Assembly: GCA_014860565.1 (NCBI GenBank) | Contig: JACZJN010000024.1 | Coordinates: 1-42,037, forward strand | Reading direction: 5' to 3' | Source: Bacteroidota bacterium | GTDB taxonomy: Bacteria > Bacteroidota > Ignavibacteria > SZUA-365 | Length of the DNA stretch: 42,037 bases | Shown: positions 1 to 8,933 of the stretch, in pieces | Layout: the number at the start of each line of letters is the position of its first letter | How positions within the stretch are numbered: the stretch's first letter is position 1 | Notes under the pieces: generated by a model | Told to the model about the DNA's origin: nothing | Database searches by the model: none | Seen by the model: the letters and a program-made list of their open reading frames with translations, nothing else | Translations under genes and position numbers: made by a program

Positions 1-141
1 GCCGAACTCGTCAACCAGGTCATGCCGGCCGGACACTACACGGTGTCCTTCGACGCATCCGGACTCACCAGCGGCACATACATCTATCGTATGACCGCGG
101 GCGACTTCGTGCAGACGCAGCGCATGACCCTGTCGAAATAA
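1..141 (+). CDS. C-terminal end of a T9SS type A sorting-domain protein (partial)
   Basis: The first 46 codons of the window are open from base 1 and end in TAA; the start lies outside. The residues match the last part of a type IX secretion sorting domain: a GHYTVSFDASGL strand, a turn of the SGTYIYRM type, and a QTQRMTLSK end. The same ending occurs in the complete subtilase gene at 4801-8775. By family knowledge, this domain directs an exported protein through the outer membrane by T9SS and is then removed. The function of the missing N-terminal part cannot be known from here. A strong hairpin follows 40 bp after the stop. Confidence 0.85.
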   Translation, partial: AELVNQVMPAGHYTVSFDASGLTSGTYIYRMTAGDFVQTQRMTLSK

Positions 142-181
142 ACATCGCATCGCGCTTCGGCGCGGAGTGATCGAAACGCAG

Positions 182-213
182 CAAGGGCGTCCCGCATTCG
201 CGGGACGCCCTTG
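182..213. terminator. Strong intrinsic terminator hairpin between convergent genes
   Basis: A perfect 14-bp GC-rich stem (182-195 with 200-213) closes a 4-nt loop. It follows the stop at 141 and is followed by a short T-rich stretch (TTGTTCGTTG). It lies between two convergent genes, so it may serve both, although the U-tract is only modest. Confidence 0.75.
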
Positions 214-254
214 TTCGTTGAAGCGGTTATTGAAGCGGTTGAAGTGCGGGAGAG

Positions 255-2147
255 CTATCGATGCAGATCCAGACGCATGACCCCACCGCCAAATCCGACG
301 ATAAACGCTCGGTCGGAAGACGGTGATGCAATATCCGCGGAGTTGAAGAATTCCAACGGCAGAGGCAGTGGCTGCCAGCGTTCCCCGCCATCTTCCGTGA
401 GCCATACTTCTCCCCCAGACGCGAGGAGCCATCCCCGACGGTCGTCTGAAAAATGCATGGAAAGAGGCGGCGGGGCTCCATTGAGCACGTTCGGCATCCA
501 GTTCTCTCCGCCGTCTGAGCTGATCAGTATCATTGTCTGATCAGATTTTGTTCGAGCGAGAAGACAAATCCTGTCACCTCCTAACAGTGCGATATCCCGA
601 AGACGGGTTTCCTTCCCGAAACTCATCGAATGCCAGGAAGTCCCTCCGTCGCTTGTTTTCAGAAATACGCCTTCGCGTTCTCCAAGGCAATACCCGATTG
701 ATTCCGATCGAAAGCACACCGTTGTCAAATCACCGTGAATGATTTGGGAATGCTGTTTCCACGAATTGCCGCCGTCGCTCGTTTCGAATAGCGTTCCTCG
801 CTCGGCGGTAATCCAGCCACGTGAAGGGGAAATGAAATACACGTCGCTGAGATATCCGTAGCCCCCGACGGGGAGTTCCTTCTTCATCCATTTCGCACCA
901 CCATCTGTGGTATATCGCAGCAATCCACCACCTCCGACGATCCACCCTTCCCTTTCATCAATGAAATACACCGCGTGGTACACCGTATCCTGCAGTTCGT
1001 GAACCCGCTCCCAGTGAACTCCACCATCGTGGGTCCGAAACACTCCTTCCCCGACTGCCCACCCCCCGTCAGCCGATGGGAATGCCACCGAATAGAATTT
1101 CTCCCCGGCAACATCGTTGCGCCCGTGCCAGGTGCTCCCTCCGTCGGAGGTCGTTACGATCAGACCATCCTGTCCTACGGCCAGTCCGGAAGCTTGATCA
1201 GCGAAGCCGATTGCGTTTAGCGGGTACGAATTCGTCCCCGGCATCCGTTTCCAATGGAAGCCACCGTCCGAAGTACGAAAAACGCCCATGTGCGTTGATC
1301 CCATCAACGGAGCCGTGATAAATCCGCTGAGAGAATCGACGAGAAAAGGAGCCGTGGCGCCGAATACTGTATCCGCGGCGGCAATCCACGTTTGACCACC
1401 GTCCCTGGTGAAATGCGTTGACCGTTCGCCGCAGGCGATGCCGTGGAGAGAATCGCAGAAATGGATTCCGAGGGTCGCTCTATCCTCTGATATTGCCCAA
1501 TGCTCTGTCCAGGAAATGCCGGTGTCCGTTGTCCGGGCAATCCGCCCGCGGGAGCCGCCAATCCAGCCATGGCGCGCATCGGCGAAACACATGCACATCG
1601 CGGAATAGGTCTCGTACGACACTTGCCAATGCTGTCCCCCATCGGCGCTGTACCAGAACTCTCGTTCAGTGAGTAGCATCAATGACGTTGGGGACAGTGC
1701 CCGGATCGATTTCACGCAGAGCTCCCTATGACTGGAGCTGGTGGGGACCGGAAGCGCACTCCAGTTCTTGCCGCCGTCCGTAGTGTGAAGCATCGCACGG
1801 CATCCGGCGACCCATCCATACGCGCTGTCCGTGAAGGTGACACTGCAGAGCGATTCATCCGTCACCCGCGCCAGCGCGCTCCAATTCTCCCCGCCGTCCG
1901 TCGTGTGCAGTATCGTTCCCGCATCGCCCACGGCCCAGCCATGGCGGCTATCTACGAAGCAGAGGTCGCGGAGCGTGTTCCCCTGCGGGAAGGGACGCAG
2001 CCAGGTGGCGGTCACGCTGCCGTCGGCGGACGTGAGTGAAATGCCCTGGGCGGGAGAAGCGGGCGACATCAGAACAAGGGGAACGGCAAAGGCGGCCGCG
2101 CAGAGGAAGAGACGAAGCAGGGACGAGGATGAGTGTACGGGATTCAT
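255..2147 (-). CDS. Secreted Ycf48-like / BNR-repeat beta-propeller protein
   Basis: 630 residues if started at the ATG at 2147. The open frame runs further upstream to 2567, but that part is low-complexity, overlaps the next gene and precedes a good signal peptide (about residues 1-35, with a hydrophobic stretch and SPA-QG-like cleavage). The mature protein is built from about thirteen copies of a blade motif of the form GWxVGxxGxxxxTxDGGxxW. This pattern is known from the photosystem II assembly factor Ycf48 and from sialidase-type BNR repeats. In non-photosynthetic FCB bacteria such proteins are exported and of unknown role. No T9SS sorting domain is visible at the C-terminus (it ends GGGVMRLDLHR), unlike the decayed relative at 3321-4570. 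Photosynthesis is not implied. Confidence 0.8.
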   Translation of the reverse strand: MNPVHSSSSLLRLFLCAAAFAVPLVLMSPASPAQGISLTSADGSVTATWLRPFPQGNTLRDLCFVDSRHGWAVGDAGTILHTTDGGENWSALARVTDESLCSVTFTDSAYGWVAGCRAMLHTTDGGKNWSALPVPTSSSHRELCVKSIRALSPTSLMLLTEREFWYSADGGQHWQVSYETYSAMCMCFADARHGWIGGSRGRIARTTDTGISWTEHWAISEDRATLGIHFCDSLHGIACGERSTHFTRDGGQTWIAAADTVFGATAPFLVDSLSGFITAPLMGSTHMGVFRTSDGGFHWKRMPGTNSYPLNAIGFADQASGLAVGQDGLIVTTSDGGSTWHGRNDVAGEKFYSVAFPSADGGWAVGEGVFRTHDGGVHWERVHELQDTVYHAVYFIDEREGWIVGGGGLLRYTTDGGAKWMKKELPVGGYGYLSDVYFISPSRGWITAERGTLFETSDGGNSWKQHSQIIHGDLTTVCFRSESIGYCLGEREGVFLKTSDGGTSWHSMSFGKETRLRDIALLGGDRICLLARTKSDQTMILISSDGGENWMPNVLNGAPPPLSMHFSDDRRGWLLASGGEVWLTEDGGERWQPLPLPLEFFNSADIASPSSDRAFIVGFGGGVMRLDLHR

Positions 2148-2340
2148 GCTGGTATTGGCTGGGGTCGTATCGAGAGTATCGGATTGACGCATCCGATGCA
2201 GATGCTGTCCAAAATAGGGTATTGGAAGGGGAGAAGAAAGCGGGCGGTGCGTTCGGGTGCATGCCGTTGCGGGCCTCCTCAGCCGCCCGGGAAGGAGGAG
2301 AAAAGGACAGGCTGCGAAAGCCGAGCACGCGCGGAAAGAA

Positions 2341-2369
2341 GAATCCCCGCGCGGAAGGGCCGGGGATTC
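2341..2369 (-). terminator. Probable terminator of the 2441-3103 gene
   Basis: Nine-base perfect arms (2341-2349 and 2361-2369, GAATCCCCG and its complement) surround an 11-nt loop. On the minus strand it lies about 70 bp past the stop of the outer-membrane-like gene and is followed by TTCTTTCC. It is one of the few recognisable elements in the 293-bp gap 2148-2440; nothing else was seen there. Confidence 0.5.
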
Positions 2370-2440
2370 GTTTCTTGATAGTACCGATGGTGATGAATGG
2401 GACGCATAGCTGGAAGGCGATGCGTTTCGGTGCGGTCTGA

Positions 2441-3103
2441 TCAGAAAGCGCCGAATTTCAACGCGAGCTGACCTGATGGACCAGAAAGATCCTTGTTTTC
2501 GATGCCGCGGAGTTCGTCGATACCGGTGACGACCCGATAGCTGGCTCCTGCGGAGATGCGGAACCATTCGGTCACGTTGAGTTCGACATTCACCGTGGGC
2601 TCCACGACGAACAGGGCTTCGGTACGTCCGTAATGATGGGGATCAGTATCACTGCCGCGCATGTCATCATACCAGTTATTCAGCCAATCATCGCGATACG
2701 TGATGCCGCCACCGCCGATGAGGGCATTCACATTGATATGGACAAGCTTGCTTGGGGCGATAATGTATTCGAGCATGACACCGCCGTAACCGAATTCCAG
2801 GTACAGCGGTTCGTCGTAGGGACTGTACGCCGCTTCTGCTTCGCTGCTCGCACGCACATTGGTAACGAGCCCATAGCCGCCGCCGCCGAGCATGAACTGG
2901 TGATTGATCAGCCAGCCGCCGTACCCGCCGACCATGAGCGCCATCTCGCCGCGGATCGGTGTCATCTTCGCCACCGCCGCTCCGAACCCGCCGTGCTCGA
3001 TCGGAGATGCGAACAGCGTCTCCTGTTCCTGTGCCGATGCGGAAAGGGAGAAAAGGGTAATCGTGAGAAGGCCGAGAGCAATACGCATGATCCTGCGTTT
3101 CAT
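2441..3103 (-). CDS. Small exported, glycine-rich outer-membrane-like protein of unknown function
   Basis: 220 residues from the ATG at 3103. This start is preceded by CTTGGAG about 8 nt upstream and begins a clear signal peptide (MKRRIMRIALGLLTITLF, cleavage near SASA-QEQ). The frame is open up to 3196, but the upstream residues are not signal-like. The mature part has alternating polar and aromatic strands with glycine-rich turns (MVGGYGGW, MLGGGGYG, ALIGGGG) and ends in a hydrophobic strand with terminal Phe (LALKFGAF). That is typical of outer-membrane beta-barrels in Gram-negative bacteria. I recognise no specific family. It is divergent from the pseudogene at 3321, so the 217-bp gap between them should hold both promoters; I could not identify these. 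Confidence 0.75.
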   Translation of the reverse strand: MKRRIMRIALGLLTITLFSLSASAQEQETLFASPIEHGGFGAAVAKMTPIRGEMALMVGGYGGWLINHQFMLGGGGYGLVTNVRASSEAEAAYSPYDEPLYLEFGYGGVMLEYIIAPSKLVHINVNALIGGGGITYRDDWLNNWYDDMRGSDTDPHHYGRTEALFVVEPTVNVELNVTEWFRISAGASYRVVTGIDELRGIENKDLSGPSGQLALKFGAF

Positions 3104-3320
3104 GAAAAAACTCCAAGAGATGTGAAAATCGTCTGTTTCGCGCTGAAGTGGAGGAGGGGGTCGTTTGTTATCCCTGCGCCCCATCGGCAGACACATGAAG
3201 GATCATACGGAGGTCTTTTGTTGTTGTTACACCCTTCGCGTGAGGGAATTTATCGGTCGCTCATGTGTCTTTCCGAAGACGCAATTGGTTTCATGCCGGC
3301 AAAGTGATCGCGAAGCCCAA

Positions 3321-4570
3321 ATGAGAAACACATTCATCTTTCTGATTGTCTGTCTGATGCCGAACATGGCATCGGGACAGCTGCCGTGGAAATCCCTCGG
3401 TCAGAAAAACAACGACTATGTCCTGCATGACATCGCCTGCCTGAACAACGGCAGCTACCTGGCAGTGGGGGAGCGGACTGGACCGCAGGTTTTCGCGCAT
3501 CCGTGGATTCCCTTTTCGATGTCTCACGCACTCCCGGCGGTGGGTTGCTGGTCGTCGGTGAAAAGGGCTGTGTGCTACGGAGCACGGATGAGGGCTTGAC
3601 CTGGAACGCGATCCATGCATTGTGGCTGACGAATTATACGTGCATCGCCGTGAGTCCCGACAGTTCCAGAATCGCCATGGCCTGCAACGCCAGGGTGCTC
3701 TGGCATTCGAGTGATGCGGGGCAATCATGGCGAAACGAGCCATGGCGACATGAGGACGGAATTCGCGATATCTTCTTTGCCGATCATCGGCGTCTGTACG
3801 TGCTCGGTCAACACCGATTCCATCAGATCGATTTCCACAACCACTGCGATGTCGGACTGCGGGCCAGGGTATATAACGGCGTCGGCATCAAGGTCGGTGT
3901 TTCCATCAAGCTCCTCTCCGCCAACGGCAGTTCGGAGTTTTCCTCAAACATTCGTACCTCGTTTCCGCCGAGCAGGGCGTCGGATCCTTCCGTGATTGGA
4001 GATACCTCTCCGCCAAACCGAACACCGGCGGCCTGACCTGGGCGACGCTGCATTCCGCCACCGATGTGCTGACCGCAATCGCCTTCTCGCGTGACGGACG
4101 CAATGGCATCGTCTCCATGCGACGGGGAGGGGTGCTCCTGACAAACGATTGGGGCGAGCATTGGTTCGAGCATCGCGCGGCAAGCAAGGCGAACTTCCAG
4201 GCTGTCGCGGTCCGCGACAACAACATGGCCGCTGTCGGGTCCGGAGGCGCGGTCTTTGTCTCGCGCTGTTACGGAGAAACGTGGGAGGAGTATGCCCTGC
4301 CGACAAGCGCGACATTGACGGGAGTCACCTTTGCCGGGGCGCGGACGATGATTGTCTGCGGCCAAGACGGAGTCGTTTTTTCTACATATGAACGAAGCAA
4401 GGATTGGCTTCGGGAAGCCCTCTCCTGCGACGGCGACGCTCTTCGAGGGAGAACTGGCGGCAGGGGAGCATCACCTGGATGTTGGCGTACCCCGCGTAGA
4501 ACGCGGCATGTACTTCATTCGCGCAGCCATCTCACGCGGAGCACTGGGAACGCGCGTGGTCTTGCGGTAA
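3321..4570 (+). pseudogene. Decayed Ycf48-like T9SS cargo gene (several frameshifts)
   Basis: A protein can be followed across this stretch only by changing frame. It begins at the ATG at 3321 with a signal peptide (MRNTFIFLIVCLMPNMASGQ) and continues to about 3470. At the GGGGG run near 3466-3471 the sensible frame shifts and continues as LLVVGEKGCVLRSTDEGLTW-type propeller blades to roughly 3840-3900. It then shifts again (LTNDWGEHWFEH, VGSGGAVFVSRCYGETW) to about 4380, where a TTTTTT run precedes a third shift. The last frame carries a T9SS sorting-domain end (AAGEHHLDVGVPRVERGMYF up to the TAA at 4570), but the part before it seems shortened. Neighbouring genes are intact, so real decay is more likely than sequencing error. 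It resembles the gene at 255-2147 in repeat type. Confidence 0.75.
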
Positions 4571-4598
4571 AAGGGCAGAGATTCCTATCCCCCCTTGG

Positions 4599-4641
4599 AA
4601 GTCATTCAAAAGAAAAAGATGTTTTTTCTTTTGAATGACTT
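4599..4641. terminator. Long AT-rich inverted repeat, possible terminator of the pseudogene
   Basis: Perfect 19-bp arms (4599-4617 and 4623-4641) flank a 5-nt loop. The loop-side half is AAAAGAAAAA against its complement, so the T-tract lies inside the stem instead of after it. It sits 29 bp after the pseudogene's stop. It could be a terminator for either strand, or an unrelated palindrome. No other element was recognised up to the subtilase ribosome binding site at about 4790. Confidence 0.45.
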
Positions 4642-4800
4642 GTCGTATTATTCGGCAGTCACGATTCTAAAGATCAGCTGCACCGTTGGGCCTGGCGGAT
4701 CGCTAGAGGCGATTCAGGATCAACGAAACTCTTCACGCCGAACACAACCTTCGGAGTGCCCTAAGGATGCAGTATCGATTCACAACAAAAAGGAGCGAGA

Positions 4801-7800
4801 ATGATTCGCCGAAAATATATACATCTTCTGACAATGGCCATATTGCTGCAGGTTGCTCCGGGACTGCTGGCGCAGGACGGCAGTGCGCCGGTTTCGGACT
4901 TGCAGCGCTTCAGTCCCAAGCGGCTCACGTTCAGCAACGCCGCGGGACGGAGTCAGTATCGTCTTTCGACAAAGTACATTTTGATTCAATTCGGAGAAGA
5001 TGTACCGATGGATCAGCAGCGTGCGATCCTCGAGATGGATGCGGCTTTTGCCACTTTCAGCGAGACGGCGTTTCTTCCGGCTCCCCGCGTGGTACAGGGT
5101 GAATTGCGCAAAGGGATTTCCGAGCAGGAAGTCGTTGAGTTGCTGAATCGCCTCGTCGCGATGCCGGAAGTGCGCTATGCGAATCCGTTCCTCGAATTCA
5201 GCGATGGGACGCTCATGGGAATTCAGGATCGATTCCATGTCAAGCTTCGCAGCCTGGCGGATCTGTCCGTTCTCAAGGAAATGGCGCGCGAGCAAGGTGC
5301 CGCCATCGTCGAAAATTATTCGTTTGACCCGATGGTCTATGTGCTCAGCGCGGATAAAAACGCAGCAGGCAACGCGTTCGAACTCGCACGCCTTTTTGAG
5401 GAAAGCCGCCGTTTCGCGTATGCGGAGCCCGACTTTTTACGTCTGCTCGCGCCGATGAATACCAATGACCCATATCTTTCCTATCAGTGGTCGCTGAACA
5501 ACACCGGTTCCGCTATCCAGTACAACGGTACATCCGGTGCGGACATGGAAGTATTCAACGCGTGGGGTATTTCAACCGGTTCTTCCGCCGTCAAGGTTGC
5601 CATCATAGACGAAGGCACCGATCTCACGCACCCGGATCTCGTGGGGAACATGCTCCCAGGATTTGACGCGACGGGGCTCGGAAGTGGCGGAGGCCCCCAA
5701 AACAACGACGCGCATGGCACCGCGTGTGCCGGCATCGTCGCCGCCGTCGGCAATAACAACCTCGGTGTCGCGGGTATTGCCTACAATTCCAAGATCGTCC
5801 CTGTGCGTATTGCCTACAAAAACAGCTCTGGGAACTGGGTGACGACGGATGCGTGGATTGCCACCGCCATCGATTGGGCGTGGAATCAGGGTGGAGCCGA
5901 TGTCCTGAGTAATTCATGGGGAGGCGGCGGGACGTCCGCTCTTATCAATGGTGCCATCGATAACGCGATCACCCTCGGACGCGGCGGTCGCGGAGCTTCT
6001 GTCATCTTCGCCGCGGGCAACTCGAACAACGCGCTTATATATCCCGCCAACTACAACCAGACGATCGCCGTCGCCGCCATGAGCATGTGCGATACACGCA
6101 AGTCACCCAGCTCATGTGATGGCGAAACGTGGTGGGGTAGTTGTTACGGAACGGGACTCGACGTCGGCGCTCCGGGCGTGAAAATCTACACCACGGATAT
6201 CAGCGGCGCGGCCGGATACAATGCCACCGATTATACCCCGACGTTCAACGGAACCTCCAGCGCCTGCCCGAATACGGCGGGTGTCATGGCACTGATCTAT
6301 TCGGTGAACCCGCTTCTGACGCACGCGCAGGCTCGTGTGATTCTCGAAACGACGACCGAAAAAGTCGGAGGCTATACATACAATGCGAATGTGGCGGGAC
6401 AGCCCAACGGCACATGGTCGACGGATCTTGGCTACGGACGCGTGAACGCCTACAATGCCGTGCTTGCCGCGCAGGCAGCGACCTGCGTGACGGACACGGT
6501 GCATCCGACGATTGCCGCCCCCGCGAACATCGTTCTTCCCAATGCTCTTGGGCAGTGCGCACGCCCCGCCTCACTGGTCAGTCTCGGAACACCGACTGCG
6601 GCGGACAACTGTCCCAATACGCTCATGGTGACAAACAATGCTCCGGCGGTGTACCCGCTCGGCATGACGACGGTGATCTGGACAGTGACCGACGGCGCGA
6701 ACAACGTGGCCAGTGCCGCACAGACCGTCACCATCGTCGATGTTACTCCTCCGACGATCACCGCCCCGGTGAATATTGTCCAGGCCTCATCTCCGGGACA
6801 GTGCTCGATCAGCGCCACGCTGGTTACCCTGGGTGTTCCCGTGGTGACGGATGATTGTCCCACCAATCTCACAATCAGCAACGATGCTCCCGCGGTCTAT
6901 CCGATGGGTACAACGACCGTAACCTGGACGGCCATCGACGGTTCGAATAACTCCGCCAAGACGAAGCAGCTGGTTACGATCATCGACACCACAACCCCGA
7001 CGATCACCGCCCCGCTCGGCTTCAGCGTGCCGAGCACGCCGGGGATGTGCTCGGTGAGTGCCGCGCTGATCAATCTCGGGACGCCGGTTGCGTCCGATAA
7101 CTGTCTCGGGAATCTCAAGATCAGCAACAACGCTCCGGCAGTTTTTCCCCTCGGTGCGACGACGGTTATCTGGACGGTCATCGACGGCGCGAACAAACAG
7201 GCTTCCGCGGCACAGATCATCACGGTTATTGATAACCAGCCGCCGACGATCACCGCTCCGCCAAACCTGGTTCTGCCCACGGCTCCCGGACTGTGCTCGG
7301 TGAATGCGGGGTCGATTTCACTCGGGAATCCGATCGTCGTGGACAACTGCCCGACCAATCTTTCGTTCTACAACAACGCCCCTCCGGTCTTTCCTCGCGG
7401 CACGACAGTGGTGACGTGGACCGCCGTCGACGGAGCAAACCATATGGCGACGGCAACGCAGACGGTTACCGTCGAGGATCGTCAGCCGCCGACGATCACG
7501 GCATGCGCTCCCGCACTTTCAGTGGAGGGCGATGCGCAGAATAACGCAGCTCTTCCGGACCTGAGATCTCAAATAAGCGCGTATGATAACTGTACCGGAT
7601 CCGCATCTCTCTTTATCACCCAGAGTCCTTCTCCAAATAAAATCGTGGGACCCGGCGTTACCCCGGTGACCTTCACCGTGGATGACCTGAACGGCAATGT
7701 CACCCAGTGCACGTCAACCTTCACCGTTGTTCCGCGTGTCGAGATCGATCCGGAAGTCTCCTTCGTTGTTGTTTCCGGTGCGTGCAAGGCTCCCGCGCCC

Positions 7801-8775
7801 GTTTCTCACAGTATCACCATTGAAAACAGCGGTGGGCATTTCAACGGCGGCATGCTGATGTGGACCGCAAGCACAACGGCCGGTGAGATTACGCTCGTCA
7901 CCAGCAGCGGCTACGAAGGCGACGATCTCATTTTCACGGTAGACCCGCGGTACCTTCCGAGCGGGACCGTCACACGGACCATCACACTCACCGCAAAAAA
8001 CAGCGCGACAAACGTGCCGGCCATCAACTCTCCCTTCACGATGACCATCAGCATACAGATTGAACCGAGCGGTGCTGTCTCACTGACAAAGACGGTCGGA
8101 ACGAACTGGACCGTGTTCACTAACAGCTACGGACAGAAAATCGCGGAAGTGAAGAGCAATGCGGGCACGATCAGCAACTTCACGGTGAATATGTATCCGT
8201 GCACAGTCCCGCAGGGACTCGCGCGCATCCGCTACATTCGCCGCTATTTCACGATGTCGAGCAGTTCGCCCAATCCGAACGTGGACATTCGCCTGTTCTA
8301 CACCAACACTGAATCGCAGGGGCTCATCACGAGGCCTTCGGCACTCACTGTCTGGCAGAAACCCTTGAATGTGTGGATGAATCTCGGTGGCACGTCCAAC
8401 GTGTACGAGAACTTCGTGCAGCACGATGGGTTGACCAGTCTCGCGGGACCGTTTGCCATGGCCCATAACTGGTTCCCGAAGAACGGCATCGAAGAAGAGG
8501 TGGCAGTTCCTGCATCCATCACACTCTCGCAGAATTATCCCAATCCTTTCAATCCTTCAACCGTCATTCGCTATTCGCTTCCTGAAGCCGCGCCGGTACG
8601 ACTCGTCGTCCATGATTTCTACGGACGCGAAATCGCGGTGCTCGCCGAAGGTATGCGGAACGCGGGAACGCACGAGGTTGTATTTGACGCCGCCAACCTC
8701 CCGAGCGGCAGCTACATCTACACGCTGGAATCGAACAGCGTTCGTGTCCACCGCACGATGGTGTTGATGAAATAA
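4801..8775 (+). CDS. Secreted subtilisin-like serine protease with HYR modules and T9SS sorting domain
   Basis: 1324 residues, ATG preceded by AAAAAGGAGCGAGA (a good ribosome binding site). In order: signal peptide (about 1-25, cleaved near LLAQ-DG); a prodomain-like stretch to about 215; an S8 peptidase domain to about 555 with the catalytic triad Asp270 (VAIIDEGTDL), His305 (NDAHGTACAG), Ser486 (FNGTSSACP) and the oxyanion Asn407 (AAGNSNN). Then come four HYR-type beta-sandwich modules of exactly 82 residues (569-896), each with a Gly-x-Cys and an Asp-x-Cys position, and a divergent fifth to about 980. A further beta-rich region follows, with a T9SS type A sorting domain in the last 80 residues (NYPNPFNPSTVIRYSL, ending HRTMVLMK). 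By family knowledge it is an extracellular or surface protease; the HYR modules are likely spacers or adhesive. The substrate is unknown. Confidence 0.93.
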   Translation: MIRRKYIHLLTMAILLQVAPGLLAQDGSAPVSDLQRFSPKRLTFSNAAGRSQYRLSTKYILIQFGEDVPMDQQRAILEMDAAFATFSETAFLPAPRVVQGELRKGISEQEVVELLNRLVAMPEVRYANPFLEFSDGTLMGIQDRFHVKLRSLADLSVLKEMAREQGAAIVENYSFDPMVYVLSADKNAAGNAFELARLFEESRRFAYAEPDFLRLLAPMNTNDPYLSYQWSLNNTGSAIQYNGTSGADMEVFNAWGISTGSSAVKVAIIDEGTDLTHPDLVGNMLPGFDATGLGSGGGPQNNDAHGTACAGIVAAVGNNNLGVAGIAYNSKIVPVRIAYKNSSGNWVTTDAWIATAIDWAWNQGGADVLSNSWGGGGTSALINGAIDNAITLGRGGRGASVIFAAGNSNNALIYPANYNQTIAVAAMSMCDTRKSPSSCDGETWWGSCYGTGLDVGAPGVKIYTTDISGAAGYNATDYTPTFNGTSSACPNTAGVMALIYSVNPLLTHAQARVILETTTEKVGGYTYNANVAGQPNGTWSTDLGYGRVNAYNAVLAAQAATCVTDTVHPTIAAPANIVLPNALGQCARPASLVSLGTPTAADNCPNTLMVTNNAPAVYPLGMTTVIWTVTDGANNVASAAQTVTIVDVTPPTITAPVNIVQASSPGQCSISATLVTLGVPVVTDDCPTNLTISNDAPAVYPMGTTTVTWTAIDGSNNSAKTKQLVTIIDTTTPTITAPLGFSVPSTPGMCSVSAALINLGTPVASDNCLGNLKISNNAPAVFPLGATTVIWTVIDGANKQASAAQIITVIDNQPPTITAPPNLVLPTAPGLCSVNAGSISLGNPIVVDNCPTNLSFYNNAPPVFPRGTTVVTWTAVDGANHMATATQTVTVEDRQPPTITACAPALSVEGDAQNNAALPDLRSQISAYDNCTGSASLFITQSPSPNKIVGPGVTPVTFTVDDLNGNVTQCTSTFTVVPRVEIDPEVSFVVVSGACKAPAPVSHSITIENSGGHFNGGMLMWTASTTAGEITLVTSSGYEGDDLIFTVDPRYLPSGTVTRTITLTAKNSATNVPAINSPFTMTISIQIEPSGAVSLTKTVGTNWTVFTNSYGQKIAEVKSNAGTISNFTVNMYPCTVPQGLARIRYIRRYFTMSSSSPNPNVDIRLFYTNTESQGLITRPSALTVWQKPLNVWMNLGGTSNVYENFVQHDGLTSLAGPFAMAHNWFPKNGIEEEVAVPASITLSQNYPNPFNPSTVIRYSLPEAAPVRLVVHDFYGREIAVLAEGMRNAGTHEVVFDAANLPSGSYIYTLESNSVRVHRTMVLMK
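6505..7488 (+). repeat. Four exact-period 246-bp coding repeats (HYR modules)
   Basis: The codons CCGACGAT recur at 6505, 6751, 6997, 7243 and 7489, always 246 bp apart, inside the subtilase gene. Each unit encodes one 82-residue HYR module with the shared core NNAPAVxPxGxTTVxWTxxDG. The fifth module, after 7489, is divergent. The strict period suggests duplication, or homogenisation by recombination. Confidence 0.85.
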
Positions 8776-8798
8776 AGACCGGAAACACCGCAAAAATG

Positions 8799-8828
8799 AA
8801 AAACGCCCCGCAAATGTGGGGCGTTTTT
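8799..8828. terminator. Bidirectional intrinsic terminator between convergent genes
   Basis: The stem AAAAACGCCCC (8799-8809) pairs with GGGGCGTTTTT (8818-8828), with two more pairs possible inside. T-runs follow the GC core on both strands (GTTTTTCTT on plus, GTTTTTCATTTTT on minus). It lies between the subtilase stop (8775) and the stop of the minus-strand VIT protein (8934), so it can end transcripts from both sides. Confidence 0.85.
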
Positions 8829-8933
8829 CTTCCCCCCATCCCCCTGCCCGTAAAACGTTGCGTTCGCCGCGGGAGCGGAATGGAATTCTGACCACTGAAG
8901 GCGGAGCAGGGTTTAACTCTCGATGGTCACGCG

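Noticed and set aside
255-2147. Photosynthesis-related function from the Ycf48 similarity
   Set aside because: Only the propeller repeat type is shared; no photosystem genes are present.
2148-2567. N-terminal extension of the Ycf48-like protein frame
   Set aside because: It is low-complexity, overlaps the downstream end of the next gene, and precedes a good signal peptide at 2147.
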